Assembly (NCBI GenBank): GCA_008360955.1
Contig: LUCM01004427.1
Coordinates: 55,687 to 119,686, forward strand
From: Fasciolopsis buskii
Taxonomy: Eukaryota; Platyhelminthes; Trematoda; Plagiorchiida; Fasciolidae
Direction of reading: 5' to 3'
DNA length: 64,000 nucleotides
Below, piece by piece: positions 37,256-49,839 of this stretch. The stretch's first letter is position 1. Every line of letters starts with the position of its first letter. The position numbers and the translations under genes are program-made. The notes under the pieces are model-generated. The model ran no database searches. It saw only the letters and a list, made by a program, of their open reading frames with translations, and had not been told where the DNA came from.

Positions 37256-40200
37256 CGAAGAAAGCAACAACTTCTTCCCTCACCATCACAAATAATCAAA
37301 ATCAGCATTTAAAACAAATGCGCTTCCATAACTCTCTCTCTCATGTTTCATGAGAATTGGGCAAAACGATAAAACTACGGGAAGAAAACGAAAGGAAACA
37401 ATGGAGGTACGTAGCACATGATCTCTGTCACTTGGCTACGCTGCCGAGAGTTAACACTGCCATGTATATTTGGTCCTTTCCACACATAATGAGGGCAGTT
37501 ATTCCACTTATTAAATGTAAGAAACTGAATTTCGTCGACAAGAGCTAACGAAATGAACCAGAATTAATCTTATCACTGCCCTTCCGGTCAACTTTGAGAT
37601 CTGTTGAACCGCGAAATCCTTTTGCCCCATCCCGCATCAACAGGCGTCTGTCACTCTGCCCGATTTGTAGGCACTCATTGTCATGTTGTCTAGCATCGTC
37701 AAAAAAGCCACGAGCCTGTATTAAACAGACTATGTAGGGGAAATAGTAGGAGGTTGGGCAGCTAAGAGGAAGTCAGTATCTTGTTATTATTTTTGTTTCT
37801 CTGTCAGACGTTGTTGACCCACTCAGACACCCTGAGATGCGAAGAAAAAATACTTAAACGGACAGGTGGATAGTGAGGTAAAAGATAGAGGGATGAACTC
37901 TGGGCCTGCTAAGCAAGGAGACTGTTAGTGCTGTTGTGCATACACTTGGTTTGATTGGTGGGGGTATAGTGATGATCTACTCTAAATTAAAGAACTAAAT
38001 TAATGTTCGTTTTGGCGACGTGCACGTGCGTGGCGGTGACGCGTGCTCGAACTAATTGAGTAGATGATTGGATTCCTACGTAGTTTGGCGTATATGACGA
38101 AGACAAAACACGAAACGAATTGCACGCAATAGTGGGTCAGTAATTTATCCCGCTGTATCCTCTGCAACATCTTACATCAAATGCTCAAAGTGTCCGTCAG
38201 GGTCAGCACACGTCAAGCACCAAGTTCGTGAAGTGCGCAGCGTTTTCCCAGCCTAACTCACCCCTTTCGAACACCCCACATTCCAATGCTGCTCAGATTC
38301 GGTTGTCCTCATATCTTCCACAAAATCATGATTGCTCAGGTCCGCTAGACAGACAGGGGGTTAGATGATATCCAGTGTAACCCGACACGTGATATGCGGC
38401 ATCCTTTGTTGTATCCGAGGCAGTGTCATTAGTTCCCGTTGCTGGGTCGTCAAACAAGAAGACTACGTCGTTGATGTTTGTTTTGCTCGCAAGAACCAAT
38501 CGTCTAATGATGGCATTCTACTTGTTTTATTTGGCCAGGCTAGTCGGTAAACAAAAGCAGTTCTTTGCTTACAGACTGACGTCGTTTTTAGTTGCCAGGA
38601 CGAACTGACAACTAATAGAAGAAATCTGACCAAATCTAGCGCAAAAGTTTCAAGAGAATATTCCGGTAATATACAACAATAGTTTCTTTGTCTTTAGAAA
38701 AATGATATTAATTTCAGCCTCCCTCACTGAAACAGGTTCGATGTACTTGGTATTCACTCGAACTTTGCTGCAATCCCAAAAATTGAAAGCAGTTTAACGC
38801 AGCTATAAGGAAGACTTTCCCCGGTTTTCGTCCTGCCGACTCAACACTCAACTCATTCTGAAAAAAAGGAAAGCGGTTTGCATCTGTTCCGCCATTTTGG
38901 GAAATCACTGAGTGTAGATATTCACTGAACTCTGAGGCTAATGATTGGGAATCGAATATCCTTTAACGTCATAATTGCTGAGAGCTGGCCAGTGACTGCT
39001 AGCCGAGTGATGGCAATTTCTTCTAGGTTTGTGGCCATTTTCGAGTGTGATGAATATCCATTAGTGATAATTGCTGACAGGAGAAACAAAGCCCTTGCAT
39101 ACATGGAGATTATTGCTCTGTCACCATTCATTTAAAGATTGTCTTTTAAAAACAGTAGTACTTGTCAGCAAATCCATAGGATTCATATGGATAACGGAAA
39201 ATAACCCAAGGCTAGCAACAGTTTAACTGGATGCTGGCATGAAGGACCTAGTGGAATCGTGATTAGAAGTTGGTTCGATGAGCTGAAGTTCACCACGGTA
39301 AAAGGGATGGAAGTGTAGTAAATCTAGGGTCGGTAGACTGGATCGAGCGGGACGAGTAAGACCCGGAAATCGGGGTTCACAAGGTTACGTCACAGGCAGC
39401 TTTGGAGCCCGCTGAAGTTACGGCTAGGTGCCATGGTCGGGGATGCTCTTTGATTCATACTCCAGCTACTACCTAAGAATATTTGAAATACTGCTTTCCA
39501 TCCGTCGTTCGTCCCTATTCCTTCCGCGCCATAAGCCGCTCTTGGTTTCAAGTAATTAGCGGAATCCATCTGTTAGCGTCACAAGTTTGTGTTGACAACC
39601 AAGTCAATCTCTTACCTATAAAACCGCCAGAAAGCATCCGCAGTTGGCATTTTCACATCCAATGCACCTTTTTAATCTGCTCTGAATTAATTCAGTTATC
39701 CAGGAACCTTTTGATGACCTATACTTGCAATATAACACCAGAATAACAAATTCATTGTTCATGAATTACAGATTACTATATTTTATGCAGGAACTTATCA
39801 TACTGGCAACATTCGGGGAATTTAGTTCAGTCTAATTATTGAGCTTTGGTAACTAGAAATATTTCAGGACACCAGCCAAAATAACTAACCTCCATATGAA
39901 ACTTGATACGAGGATGAAAATGTTCGTCACCGTTTATTTATCAAAACGAGCAGAAGTAGTAAAGGGCCTGCGGTTCTGCTGCACCGAGTCTTCCCTCTGT
40001 ATAGTTTTGGCACAAGCGACTCACGGCTGGTATTCAGCTAACTGTTATCAACGTCTAGTTCTTTATGTTTGCATTGGCTTGATGCGCTATCCGTCAGCTG
40101 TACAACTAAAAGACTGGTATTAAGAAGGTTGCCTCCCATGACTGATATTTCGGCGCATTATCTCCACAGAAAACGTTGTCCTTGGGAAATGCCCATTCCG

Positions 40201-41985
40201 ATGAAGCACATAACAAGCCGCGTCATTCCCGATTCTCTCCGAAACAGTCCGATCGAGGATCGTGACAGATATGTTTCTGTAATAGAGAATTTCAGTTGAT
40301 GGTGAACTAATTCTTCAAGCAACTGTAAGGGCTTGCAGCACGCATTTGAAAACCCTAACATAAACATCTTATTTCGATTGCAACAGGCTCGCAAAGAATG
40401 GCTGTCAGTTCGTAACTGAATGAGCGCGTTTGAGGATCAAATCCAAGATAAGACAGCATTTAAATCATCGGCAGTGCCTCCCGATAACGAGCTTAACATT
40501 ACAGCTTTGCGATTGCAAAAAGGTCTACTTAATCCTATGAACTGCCTCGAATTCTCTCATGCTTCTTGTAAATGGAGAACCGTGAGCACTATCAACATTA
40601 GTAAATTTCAAATCTGACACTGATTCAAAATGACTAGAAGCTCGGCCCCGTGGTCGATGCCAAATACTATCACCTCATAATGCTAGTCTCCGTGTCATGC
40701 ATTTTCGGCTTGTACTTCTAGACGCAGATGAAAACACAATGTCCATTGGATTAAACTTTTTTCTCTTAGCATCAAGCACATTCCAGAACCACACTCTTCC
40801 GCATTCTGCTGTCCACTGCAATTCGGAGTGCATATTCACGATAACCGCATTTGTGACTCCCAATGAAGGGCCACTTTGCGTTAACCCAAATGCCATCAAC
40901 ATCACACTCTGAAATTTTCATTCTTCATGTTATCAAATTATGATGCGCCCTTAAAATATCGTACTAGATTATAGCCCTTATGTTCTCACACTGGTTTCAG
41001 TCCTATTGCAAAAACAGAAGAAAAACTTTCCGATTCAGAACAGTCGCAGTCATATTTCAACGGCATCGAGCAGATCCTAAGTCTATCAAATGAACCTCCT
41101 CCAAGGAATCAAGGATACAATCCTGCGCACATGTCACGCGTGCGGAAATTGTGGAAATGCCCTTGTGTAATAACCGGGTGTCACCAAGGCCCGCTAGATC
41201 ATAAATCCACGCTCGATGCAATAGTAATCGTATATTTCTCTTGGTATTACCAGAGCTCATGGCAACTGCTTGATCTCAGTTTACATGTCCGCTAAATGAA
41301 CGATCACATGTTGGAAGTGGAGAAAGTTCAACATTGAGGTGATATGGGAATACATTGGTTAGTGCAGAAAAAAAGGACAGGCACTAATGCAGGACATTTT
41401 GGCGAAAGGTCATTCGGCTGTTTGCGTGTCGAAGACGATAAAACAGACCAGGGAGCCACTGAGCGCATCACTCATTGTGGGAAACATCTCAAGATAGTAA
41501 GTGTAGAATGCATCAAAGCAGTGCGTTTGGTGGGCAAGAATGAGGGTGAATGATGCATGGCGAAATGTGCTGGTAGGTCACTATAAACAGGATAACATCG
41601 ATGACCAGCAGTGGTGGTGATCTAGATTTTAAAAATATGAGGTGGGAGAAGTAGGAAACACGTAAAGATGACCGAAGTTCGCATTTATACATGCCATGCA
41701 TCTTGCAGATTTCCTCGGCCTACGGGTGAGGTGAAGATGCTTACAAAACGAGTGAGCTCGGTGCATCTGGCAGAAACTGTCAGGTGGATGCAAGTGTTGG
41801 ATAGGCAATAGTCGGTGGTCGGGTAACTTCCGATGGCTGGAAGTCAAAAAAGGTGTAACTTGTGAACCAGAATAGGTCAAACACCTGTAACAAAGGGGAA
41901 TTCACTAAAACTGCTAGTCACATGTTTCGTTTTGGCGTATTACTGATTGGTTCCACTCCTAGAGGTTGGGGTCAATGGTCAATGG
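37256..41985. other. Non-coding spacer
   Basis: Overlapping frames occur on both strands (38922-39135, 40675-40912), none recognisable. A moderately GC-rich block at 39300-39440 was not matched to anything else in the window. Confidence 0.4.
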
Positions 41986-42195
41986 GGACAAGTGAAGAGT
42001 TGAAAGTAACAAGTTTATCATCGCTACGGCGCTGATCGTCAGGGTTGACCAATTGCTGGACACCTAGCCTACAGAACACCGGTAATAGATGGACGCATGT
42101 GTGATCCACCAATCTAACTGCCCTCCCATTGCAGTCAGGGCCCATCCGATGTGCCCCCGCCAAAGCGATGGATCTTACCGCACCTCGCATCTGTG
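41986..42195 (-). repeat. GC-rich dispersed repeat, copy A
   Basis: On the minus strand GCGGTAAGATCCATCGCTTT, then GGCACATCGGATGGGC, then GGATCACACATGCGTCCA, match the plus-strand blocks at 52930-53060 (copy B) and 55060-55190 (copy C). The unit is about 120 nt. A 76-codon frame runs through this copy (41972-42202 minus), but the corresponding part of copy B reads in a different frame, so coding is doubtful. Confidence 0.6.
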
Positions 42196-42772
42196 AGAGC
42201 AACGTGAGTGTATATGCAAGTGGAGTAGAAGTGAAAGAGTATAAATGATGGTGTGAAACAATGTAACTAATTAGTCCAGTCAGTGTGGTACGATGTGTCG
42301 TTCGCCTTTAGTGAAGGTGGCCACTGGAGCAAGTAACCGTAATTCGAGTTGTAGTTAACTGATGGTATATTTACAGAAGTGTATCGATAAAGTGGAACTT
42401 TCCTCTTTTATGAAAATATTGGTAGCAAACAATTTGTTCTAACCAAGTTTAATTATAATCAGAAAACACCTGACTAACTTTCGACGCAATCAGGCAAGTT
42501 ATAGGTTAGACTAATTTTAGGATTCACTTCCCCAGATTACTCCACTAAGAATGGGCCAGTACAAAAGGCATTAATCAACAGGGACATGAAAAGATCCTTG
42601 ACCTTCTGTGGCAGTGATAATTCGGTGACACGATTCCTGTTTCGTTTGAAGTTCCTCGTCGGTATCACCATGAAAAGAATAGTTGGTCAGAAATGGGAAA
42701 AACTCACACGTTGTAATTTTAGCTTTCCTTTTATCAGGCAAATCTGATTACGTACCGGAAGGAAAACTATGG

Positions 42773-42774
<2 letters not shown>
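42196..42774. other. Non-coding spacer
   Basis: Nothing recognisable is seen here. Confidence 0.5.

Positions 42775-42828
<54 letters not shown>
42775..42828. repeat. (AT)27 microsatellite
   Basis: A perfect 54-nt alternating A/T run, the longest simple repeat in the window. Frames through it are low-complexity artefacts. Confidence 0.97.
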
Positions 42829-42830
<2 letters not shown>

Positions 42831-45800
42831 AAGCTGAGCAGGTGACTGCCGACAGTTCTTGAATCCTACATGCGAGGAATGCAAAATTTATGCCGAAAAC
42901 AGTGCAATTCATTGTCCGGTTCGCCGAATCTATTGAAGAAATATTGCGTCCCGAAAAATCCGCCCTGAGAAGCCGAGGATCAGATACTCCGTTTTGATAC
43001 TGCAAAAATCAACCGATTATTCTCATTCGTTGAATATGGTTTCCGCTATTAGGTTTTAATTTATTAGTAATTACTTGTTGGCCTCCAGTTCAAATCTGAA
43101 TTACGTCACAGTCGGTTGCTTTACACACATGTTGCGAGCGTTTGTTTTATTAAGTCGAGGATTACTTCTAAGCAGGCTATTCTTTCGAAGGGTTATGCAG
43201 GTTAATCTGTATGATAAGTGTGAATGACCACATACTACATAGTGTTTTATTAAATCTCTAATCAATTGTACCTGGGACTGCGGAGATTCAGTTCCGTTTG
43301 TGCTAGCTTCTGTTGTCTTATTTGGCCGTCAGGAGCTTTGGATTGGAGTTCGTTCGGGTCAGCGCTATTGCTTCTGGACTTAGCATTACCTGAGGAAATC
43401 ACAGTCGGTGATTTTAATCCCAATTAGGTGCATTGTTTTGAAAAATATTGCCCATATTTTATCCCTATTTTGTGTTTGTCCGTTTTCATGTCAACCTCGC
43501 GATGATATCATTATGCGTCGGCGAATGACGGAGACAGCGTCACTCTCCCTTACCCTTATGGCTATCGTCCATATGATCGGTGCAGACGTTGCAAACCTTT
43601 GGACATATTCAGGACCACCATTAGCAAATGTCTGCATGTAGTATTTGCTTCGGATGACTTGAAACGTACGGACAGGATTGCTGTTTGTGGGTGTCCGACT
43701 ATCTGCCTCGATCGTTGATGAACATAATGGCAGCTCTTGGATGAACAGCTTTTCGGGAAAATGATTAGGTGCATTGATTCCTCCATTAGAATCAGAGATC
43801 TCAGCTAAAACCTCTCAGAAACCACGGGAGGAAGTTCAGTTGGTTTATATGCAGAACAGGTTTTACGGTAGTTAACTCCTGGGACCTACCTGCATTACGA
43901 CAAATGGGGTGGAACAAACGGAAACATCAGTTGACCAATAGGAAAGTTTGCGCCATTGTTTATGGCGAAAGCTATTGTCGTAGAAAACACTTTTCTGTTT
44001 CCTAAATGTAGTGAAACACCGCAATGTCGGTGGTATCACTGTCCAAAACATTGAGGAAAAAATATAGCGGCGGCGGCTCAAAAGCAAAGGCCTATTGGTG
44101 CGGTTGATTCTGGGTCTACGGCGTCCAGGATTAGTGATGAAACCAACCAGTCGGAGGTATGCAACACTTCTGTGCCGTAATAACTTCATTGTTCCAACAT
44201 GCATTACTTGCAATGTTATTTGTTGGACTAGCCTATAGGTGTTCCATTGTTCTGCATCATTCAAGTGTAAAGTACTGTTAGAGGTATGAACTGGCTTGAA
44301 ATCGAAGCTTAGATAACGCAGGGGAAGAACTGGGTGAAGCAGGTAGGTTTAGTTAGTTAGAAATTTGCGCCTCTCATGGTGGTCGTGATCCGCATGAAGC
44401 GATTTTGTGCGCACAGTAGGCTCGCACACCGGTTCGAGACACTAGTGACTTCGTCTTCATATCCGATTGCAAATCGAAATTTGAGAATATGCTATGGAAG
44501 CGAGGTCGATTGTGCTGTGTGCTCAGTGTCGTGACCTTTGAGAATAGACGGATTACGAAAGCTTACGGTGTTCGCACAGTGTTGACTTCGAAAATTTTGT
44601 CCATATCTGAGAGGTTAGGCGTACGTTAAAGGAGCCCAGGGCTCGATCAACGGAACTGACACTAAACCGGATTAAATTTAGGTTCTCCAGACATGTTTTG
44701 TACATGACGGCAAAAAGTCGGCCACGTAGTCTGCGGTGCCATGGGTCTCAAGTTCACAGTGTGCGGCACTCTAGTGACCGAATTATTTCCATTTGCAAGC
44801 AGTTTTTCAGCTTATTTTTGTCCATCGATCCTTCATTGTCTCTCGTAATGTCCCTTCTCCACTTTAGTGTGCGGTCCGAGAAGCAGTGCCTAAAACCAAC
44901 GTACCTTGGTAAAAAATAACTGTTTCAATACCTGAAGTTGACACGCAACTAAAAATAGCACGATGTCAATCCATTTGGTTTTGCTTTATTGGAAAATACT
45001 TATTCACGCGGAAATGGTTTTGAATGAACAAAAGTTTTAGTCTAGTATCGGCAGTTATTCAGTTTTTTGACGATATGATCTCATAAGTAGAGGAAGACAC
45101 TTTCTCTCTTTCAGAAACGGCAGTCAAAAGAGGAATACAACGGAGGACATTGGAAAGGAATCCAAAGACAATAGAGAATATATACTCGGGCCATTGTATA
45201 CTTCTGAAGTCATTCGCTATGGATTGTTTTAATAATCCGAAATCGTCTTTTTGTCGTCGAATGTGATATTAATTCACGATTTGGGTTCCGATGTTATGGG
45301 TTAATTAGTTCGTTATTGGTGCCTTATGTGGATACGTCGTGTAGCGCACGTGTGGTCTGTGTGACTCAATTTGAGTCGGAGTATTAATTAGCGGTGAGAG
45401 GATCAGGAAAAATAAAAGGGTAAGGTCGGTAGGTTTTAGCTCATATTTTGCTGAAGGAACGGTCAATGAGCCGTCTGAGGATGATCAAGTCCGTTGACCC
45501 TAGTTGCACAATTTGTGTATGCTGCTGTGTCATATCTGTAGAATTGTTAAATTTCTGCACGTTTTTCATAGCGGAGATTTGATTGGCTCATCATAATTTT
45601 GTCAGCCAATGAGTCGGTAGTGCGTAGTTGATACCTACGCTCAACGCACCAGCGTTAACCATCAGGGCAACCAATAATTTTCCCCTAATACAATACTGCA
45701 TCAAAACGATATCCAGTGATGTGATCCCAAGAAAATGGGGTGACTTCATCTCCAGTGGGCCATGAGGATTGAGTATGAGCGGCCTGGGGGATACGGACGA

Positions 45801-45999
45801 TTAAAACAAACTGCGCAAATTTATTTTTATGCATTTGACTAGCAGTTATAGTATTGTATCATAAAGACTTTTGCGTACAAAAATAATGTCGCATTTCACT
45901 TAAAAATATGAGAATGAAAAATAAAAATAAGAAAAACTACACTCCTCACCTTTTAAAAACATGATCACGTGGGTTGAAAACACGACTAACATCTGACAG
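42829..45999. other. Non-coding spacer
   Basis: No supported gene. The frame of 130 codons on the minus strand at 43872-44264 has no recognisable motif. Confidence 0.4.
44376..44450 (+). repeat. Possible tRNA-like SINE head
   Basis: GGTTCGAGACA at 44431-44441 is a good pol III box B. A weaker box A (TGGTGGTCGTG) lies about 45 nt upstream. Confidence 0.28.
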
Positions 46000-46027
46000 C
46001 CCCCGGCGAAGGAATTTAAAGTCTATT

Positions 46028-46994
46028 TTAAATAGGCCTGGAAAAATAACCGGAGAACAGTAAAGAAGAATTGAAAAAAAACACTGGTATACAAATCGGG
46101 AGATGGCGCTTTGTTTCAACTTGTAGTGTCAAAGCTTCCTGATTTGAAATGACAGTGAAATGACGGTGATTCTTTACACAGATAAAAATGTGAGAAGTAC
46201 ACTTCAGATTTTTATCAATAGTAACTACTAGATATTTCACAGAGTCAACCTTGGTAAGAGTTTTCGAGCTGATGGAAGACGTTTCGGATGGATGGGCTGA
46301 CCGAGATAGAAAGAGAGAGCAAGTACAGACATTCGAAACGTTTAGATATGTTGAGTTTTAAATCCGCCTGGTCGGAGAAATCGTAGAAAGAACATAAGTT
46401 GTTGGAAGATCTTTGAAAGTCACCGCTGTTCGAAAGGGCTTGAGAGTGGGAAACACCAACGGCATACTTAAAGAGATGATAGGAGGAGCCAGTTGACAAG
46501 TCAGTAATGTAAGTGGAGAGGATTGACGGTGAAAGAACAGCACCCTGTAGCACGCCTGAGTTGTTAATCAACCGTTTTGAAGTTTTACTGTCCATTCGTG
46601 TGCACTGGGTTCGGTTAGTAAATTAGTCAGACAGCCATGCTCATAAAGACCTGGGGCAACCGAATGTTTCCATTTTGTGGGGTAGAAGAGACCGTGGGAC
46701 AGAATCGAATGCCGACGAATATTCCAGAAAGGCGCAACGGACGGATTTCATTGATGCGTTTAAGGACTCACAGATGTGATGATTCAGGGAGGCGACAGCG
46801 TCCAAAGCGGACTCGTTAGATTTATAGGCAAAATGAACAGGGTTTTCAGGATGATACTTAGAAGAACGCAGACGCTGAAATATGGCACGCTCTGTCAGTT
46901 TACGACCAGATGTTAAGGCAATGGAGCAAAAGCGTTTTGCGAAAGCAATAGAACTGCCAGATCTTGGGATTCGGATAATAGTGCGGGTATCCAT
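46028..46994 (-). pseudogene. CR1/jockey-like reverse transcriptase, dead
   Basis: This is the polymerase domain of the minus-strand element. In order it shows the fingers (SGRKLTERAIFQRL, HFAYKSNESALDAV) and motif A (VRCAFLEYSSAFDSVPR), where FLEYSSAFD has Glu in place of the first catalytic Asp. Motif B follows as GVLQGAVLSPSILSTYITDL. Motif C reads KYAVGV where KYADDV is expected, so both catalytic Asp of the YADD box are lost. The frame is split at about 46640/46595 and again at about 46245. The thumb trace (YLVVTIDKNLK) lies at 46240-46200. Family assignment is from motif wording. Confidence 0.72.
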
Positions 46995-47516
46995 CAGTTA
47001 GGGCTAGAAGACGAAAATAATGATGAGTTATTCAGAGAAGCGAATGCATCCATCAGAGAGAGAGAGAGCACCATGACCTAATAGAGCCGAGGAGAGACTG
47101 TCAGGACCAACCCCGTGGTAATTTCTGTGGTGCACAGAAGGTCGAACACCTCTGCCCTAGAAACCTTGCAACTGTCATATCATCATGTTCAAATATGGGT
47201 GGAGTATAAGTGGAAGGATGGATGAGAGCATGATTGATGCTGTCTGCATCCGCACAACATTTCAAATATCTTTTACTTTCCACATAACTGTCGAATGTCT
47301 TGCCTCAGTACTCGGTTGTTGTTACCACTCGAGTGTTAGCTGGCCAATGTGGTGTCGATGCGTTTGACTTCAGCTTTTATTAGGTTGGAAATATACCGCA
47401 CACTTTAGTTATTACGGGATTTGTAAAAGTGTTCCTTTCATCTTCTTAGAGATCTCAGTTTCTCGGTCGAGATGTGGCCATTTAAGGTGAATGGTATTTC
47501 TAAGGGGCAGCAGACA

Positions 47517-47910
47517 TCAAAGATTGCGTTGGCGGTCTCTGTGAAAATTTGCCATTGTCATTGAGTAGGGGTTCAAAACAGAAACAAGCAAACGCGAGTG
47601 AAAGGGGGTTATGGAGAGAAGAAAGGTTGTTGTGTGAAAAGTTACGGAGACGAACTCAAATTTGATTTGTTTGCTTGAGGGAATGGAAGGCCGACTTAGA
47701 TTATATGTATTGGGCCTTAACGGAAGCAGACAACGATCACTGCTTGCAATTGGAGCACGCAGTTTCAGGGAGAATAAATCAGGGTGGTTGGCACAAACTC
47801 TATCTGAAGTAGAGTCACCTCTGGTGGGAGTAATGCAGAGGTCACTAGAATCAAGCAAAGTCAGTGATAGTTTAATGCATGATTGAAATCAGCAATAACA
47901 ATATGCAGAT
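47517..47910 (-). pseudogene. CR1-like endonuclease C-terminal part
   Basis: The reading IADFNHA resembles the endonuclease GDFN motif with Gly replaced. PTRGDSTSDRV.AN.PDLF and SDRCLLPL match the SDHxPL end of APE-type endonucleases, where the expected His is changed to Arg. This domain would nick target DNA to prime insertion. It runs into the linker before the reverse transcriptase at 46994. Two changed catalytic-region residues and internal stops mark it as inactive. Confidence 0.6.
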
Positions 47911-48121
47911 TATCCTATAGAAGAGGAACAACAAATATGAGAAAACAGTGGAAAACAGATGCGATGTTATGCTGCCAGCTAAAAAGGGCAATATGTAGGT
48001 CCGTTATGATTGTACTGGTATGTTTAGGAAACCTAGGATGACACAGTGTCACGAGACAATCAATTCCTCATAGTGAGTACGTATGATTAACTTCGAACTT
48101 GCTAGGCCAAAAGGTGCTTAT

Positions 48122-48447
48122 GACTGGTGCCACACCGCCCCCAGTCTTCTTCTTACCGCAATTCTGTCCTGCTGCAGGCCTTCCCCGACCGTCTTCTAGG
48201 AGGCTTCAGTAGGGTAACTCGGATTTGTTCCTCCAGATGGCTTGTTTAACCGAACGTTGACCGCCAAGCGCATTCGCCATTTGCGCGTAACTCACACATG
48301 TTTCGCTCGCACGGTCCTCTCAATATACGCTCAACCCGCTACCTCTTCCGACTGTCTTTTCTTTGTACCGGTCAACTGGCAGGGTTGTAAGTATTGCAAT
48401 TGTACTGAACCGAGTAAGCGTGACGCACAACTGATCACAAAGTTTAA
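48122..48447 (+). repeat. 5' LTR
   Basis: About 220 nt (48231-48447) align closely with 53217-53443, for example CCTCCAGATGGCTTGTTTAA. Upstream the match is weaker and gapped (a ~10-nt insertion near 48205) back to about 48122. The outer edge is therefore approximate. Confidence 0.75.
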
Positions 48448-48464
48448 GGGCAAGCCCGACGTGA
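48448..48464 (+). promoter_or_regulatory. Degenerate primer-binding site (tRNA-Trp type)
   Basis: Directly after the 5' LTR, 13 of 17 positions match the complement of the tRNA-Trp 3' end, including an unbroken CCCGACGTGA. CsRn1-type elements use tRNA-Trp as primer, so both identity and position fit. Confidence 0.55.
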
Positions 48465-48669
48465 ATGACTGGTCACTTGAGTCTATATTTCTTTTTGGCT
48501 AACGCCCGGTTTGCCTTTTTTCGAGTTTAATATCACCGTTGTATTGTTTCCCGTGTTTGCGAATTGTTCTTGCGCGTTGATTCTTACTGGCTGCGATTTT
48601 CTGTCGATATTTATTCGGCACGCTTTGTTCACGCTATTTCTTTCGTTTTTAAAAATACGGTTTCATGTC

Positions 48670-49438
48670 CACAGAGCGAAAACCGTCGCCAGACCTAACA
48701 TTAGATTCAATAACTCTCCATACACCGTCCTTCATGCCGTCGGATACTCAACTCTAGTTTGCTTTAGTTGAAATGGAGCTCGAGAATTAGAGACTATCTA
48801 GCGACGTCAGCCGTCTTAGATTAGTGGCTGGCCGTCTTCCTCCAAATGTATTTTTGCTTAGTTACGACGCTTTGAAAGAGGCCGTTATATCTAGGACTGC
48901 CCATAGGGACGATCAACACATCCGAAAATTAATTCAAGGGATCGAGCTCTGAAATAAGAAGCCCTAAGAACTATTTCGGGAAATGCGGCGTCTTAGAGGC
49001 ACAAGGTTCGGCGACGAACCAATGCTAAGAGAGCTGTGGCTTCAACGGCTCCCACCACATCCGCCTCTTTAATTAGAACTGCCCGCATGTATACATTAGA
49101 AGAGACAGTCGAAATCGCTGACAACATTATGTCACGCTATAGTCCGGGTGTCTCAACGCTGAATACCTTCTCATCCCCCAGAGCTGCATCCATCTCCGCA
49201 ACACAAATTAACAACCATTCTGACGAGGATCGACGCATCGTTACGGTGGCTTACAGTCGATAGAGACCGGCGACGAGATCGGTTCAACCAGCGTCAAGGC
49301 AAGCGTATTAGCCCCTCTCCCAAGCAATCCTTCCTGTCATCCGGGGCAGGTTACTGTAAGTACTACAACAGCTTTAGAAGCTTAGCAAAAAGGTGTGATT
49401 CCGATTGCACATTTCCGAGCAAGAAACTGGGAGACTAG
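48670..49438 (+). pseudogene. gypsy gag, with internal stops
   Basis: The gag protein forms the particle that packages element RNA. In one frame one reads RLVAGRLPPNVFLLSYDALK and EAVISRTAHRDD (48808-48905), then two stop codons, then RRLRGTRFGDEPMLRELWLQ and RLPP (about 48976-49055), a further stop, a basic stretch (RRRDRFNQRQGKR at about 49270) and a zinc finger CKYYNSFRSLAKRCDSDCTF (49355-49414). CsRn1-type gags carry a CHxCC-like finger in place of the CCHC knuckle. Here the expected His appears as Tyr. Gag ends at a TAG (49436-49438) and overlaps the protease frame by about 30 nt. The start is not certain. Confidence 0.7.
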
Positions 49439-49641
49439 GTTCCCGGACCGTGGTCGCGGCACACGACACCGGGCTAGCTACTAAATATCGCCTCCTTAAC
49501 CTCAAAGAATTGTCGACTAACAGGCTATTTCTGGTGGATACAGGTACCGAAGTTAGCGTAATTCCCCGCGACTGGAGCAACTGGATCGCTGCACAGGCAG
49601 AGACGCTAAGGGGTGCAAACGGCACTGACATCCACATGTGA
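49405..49641 (+). pseudogene. pol: aspartic protease domain
   Basis: The retropepsin that would cut the gag-pol polyprotein. The active-site motif LFLVDTGTEVSVIP is intact (Asp codon at 49537). It lies in the -1 frame relative to gag and overlaps its end, as expected for frameshifted pol. The frame stops at 49641, and the second half of the protease reads only in other frames (LMFIVADVPYSSISTDFL at about 49688), so it is broken. Confidence 0.72.
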
Positions 49642-49839
49642 GAACCGCTCCCCCACCCTCGGTCCAGGTCCGAATCGTAAACTCCGTTTGATGTTCATCG
49701 TCGCCGACGTCCCATACTCTAGTATTAGCACGGACTTTCTCTAGCATTTTGACTTACTACTCGACGATGGGCGCAGGAAAATAGATCGTCAAACGTCGCT
49801 GATCGTGACCGGCTCGTACGCCGTTGTCAACCAAATTAC

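Larger units (their letters stand above)
46000..48030 (-). mobile_element. CR1/jockey-like non-LTR retrotransposon, decayed
   Basis: Read from high to low coordinates, the order is the end of an endonuclease domain (IADFNHA near 47900, then PTRGDSTSDRVCANHPDLF at about 47825), a linker, and reverse transcriptase motifs down to about 46030. Its upper end lies within about 100 nt of the gypsy 5' LTR. No poly(A) or microsatellite tail is evident at the low-coordinate end. Confidence 0.72.

Noticed and set aside
36832..37308. 158-codon minus-strand frame
   Set aside because: No recognisable motif, and it overlaps a copy of the dispersed repeat at 37190. Composition looks like reverse-strand non-coding DNA.
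42687..43005. Two minus-strand frames with long IYIYIY runs
   Set aside because: They exist only because of the (AT)27 repeat.
43872..44264. 130-codon minus-strand frame
   Set aside because: Long for this region, but it has no ATG-based domain and no similarity to any retroelement part.
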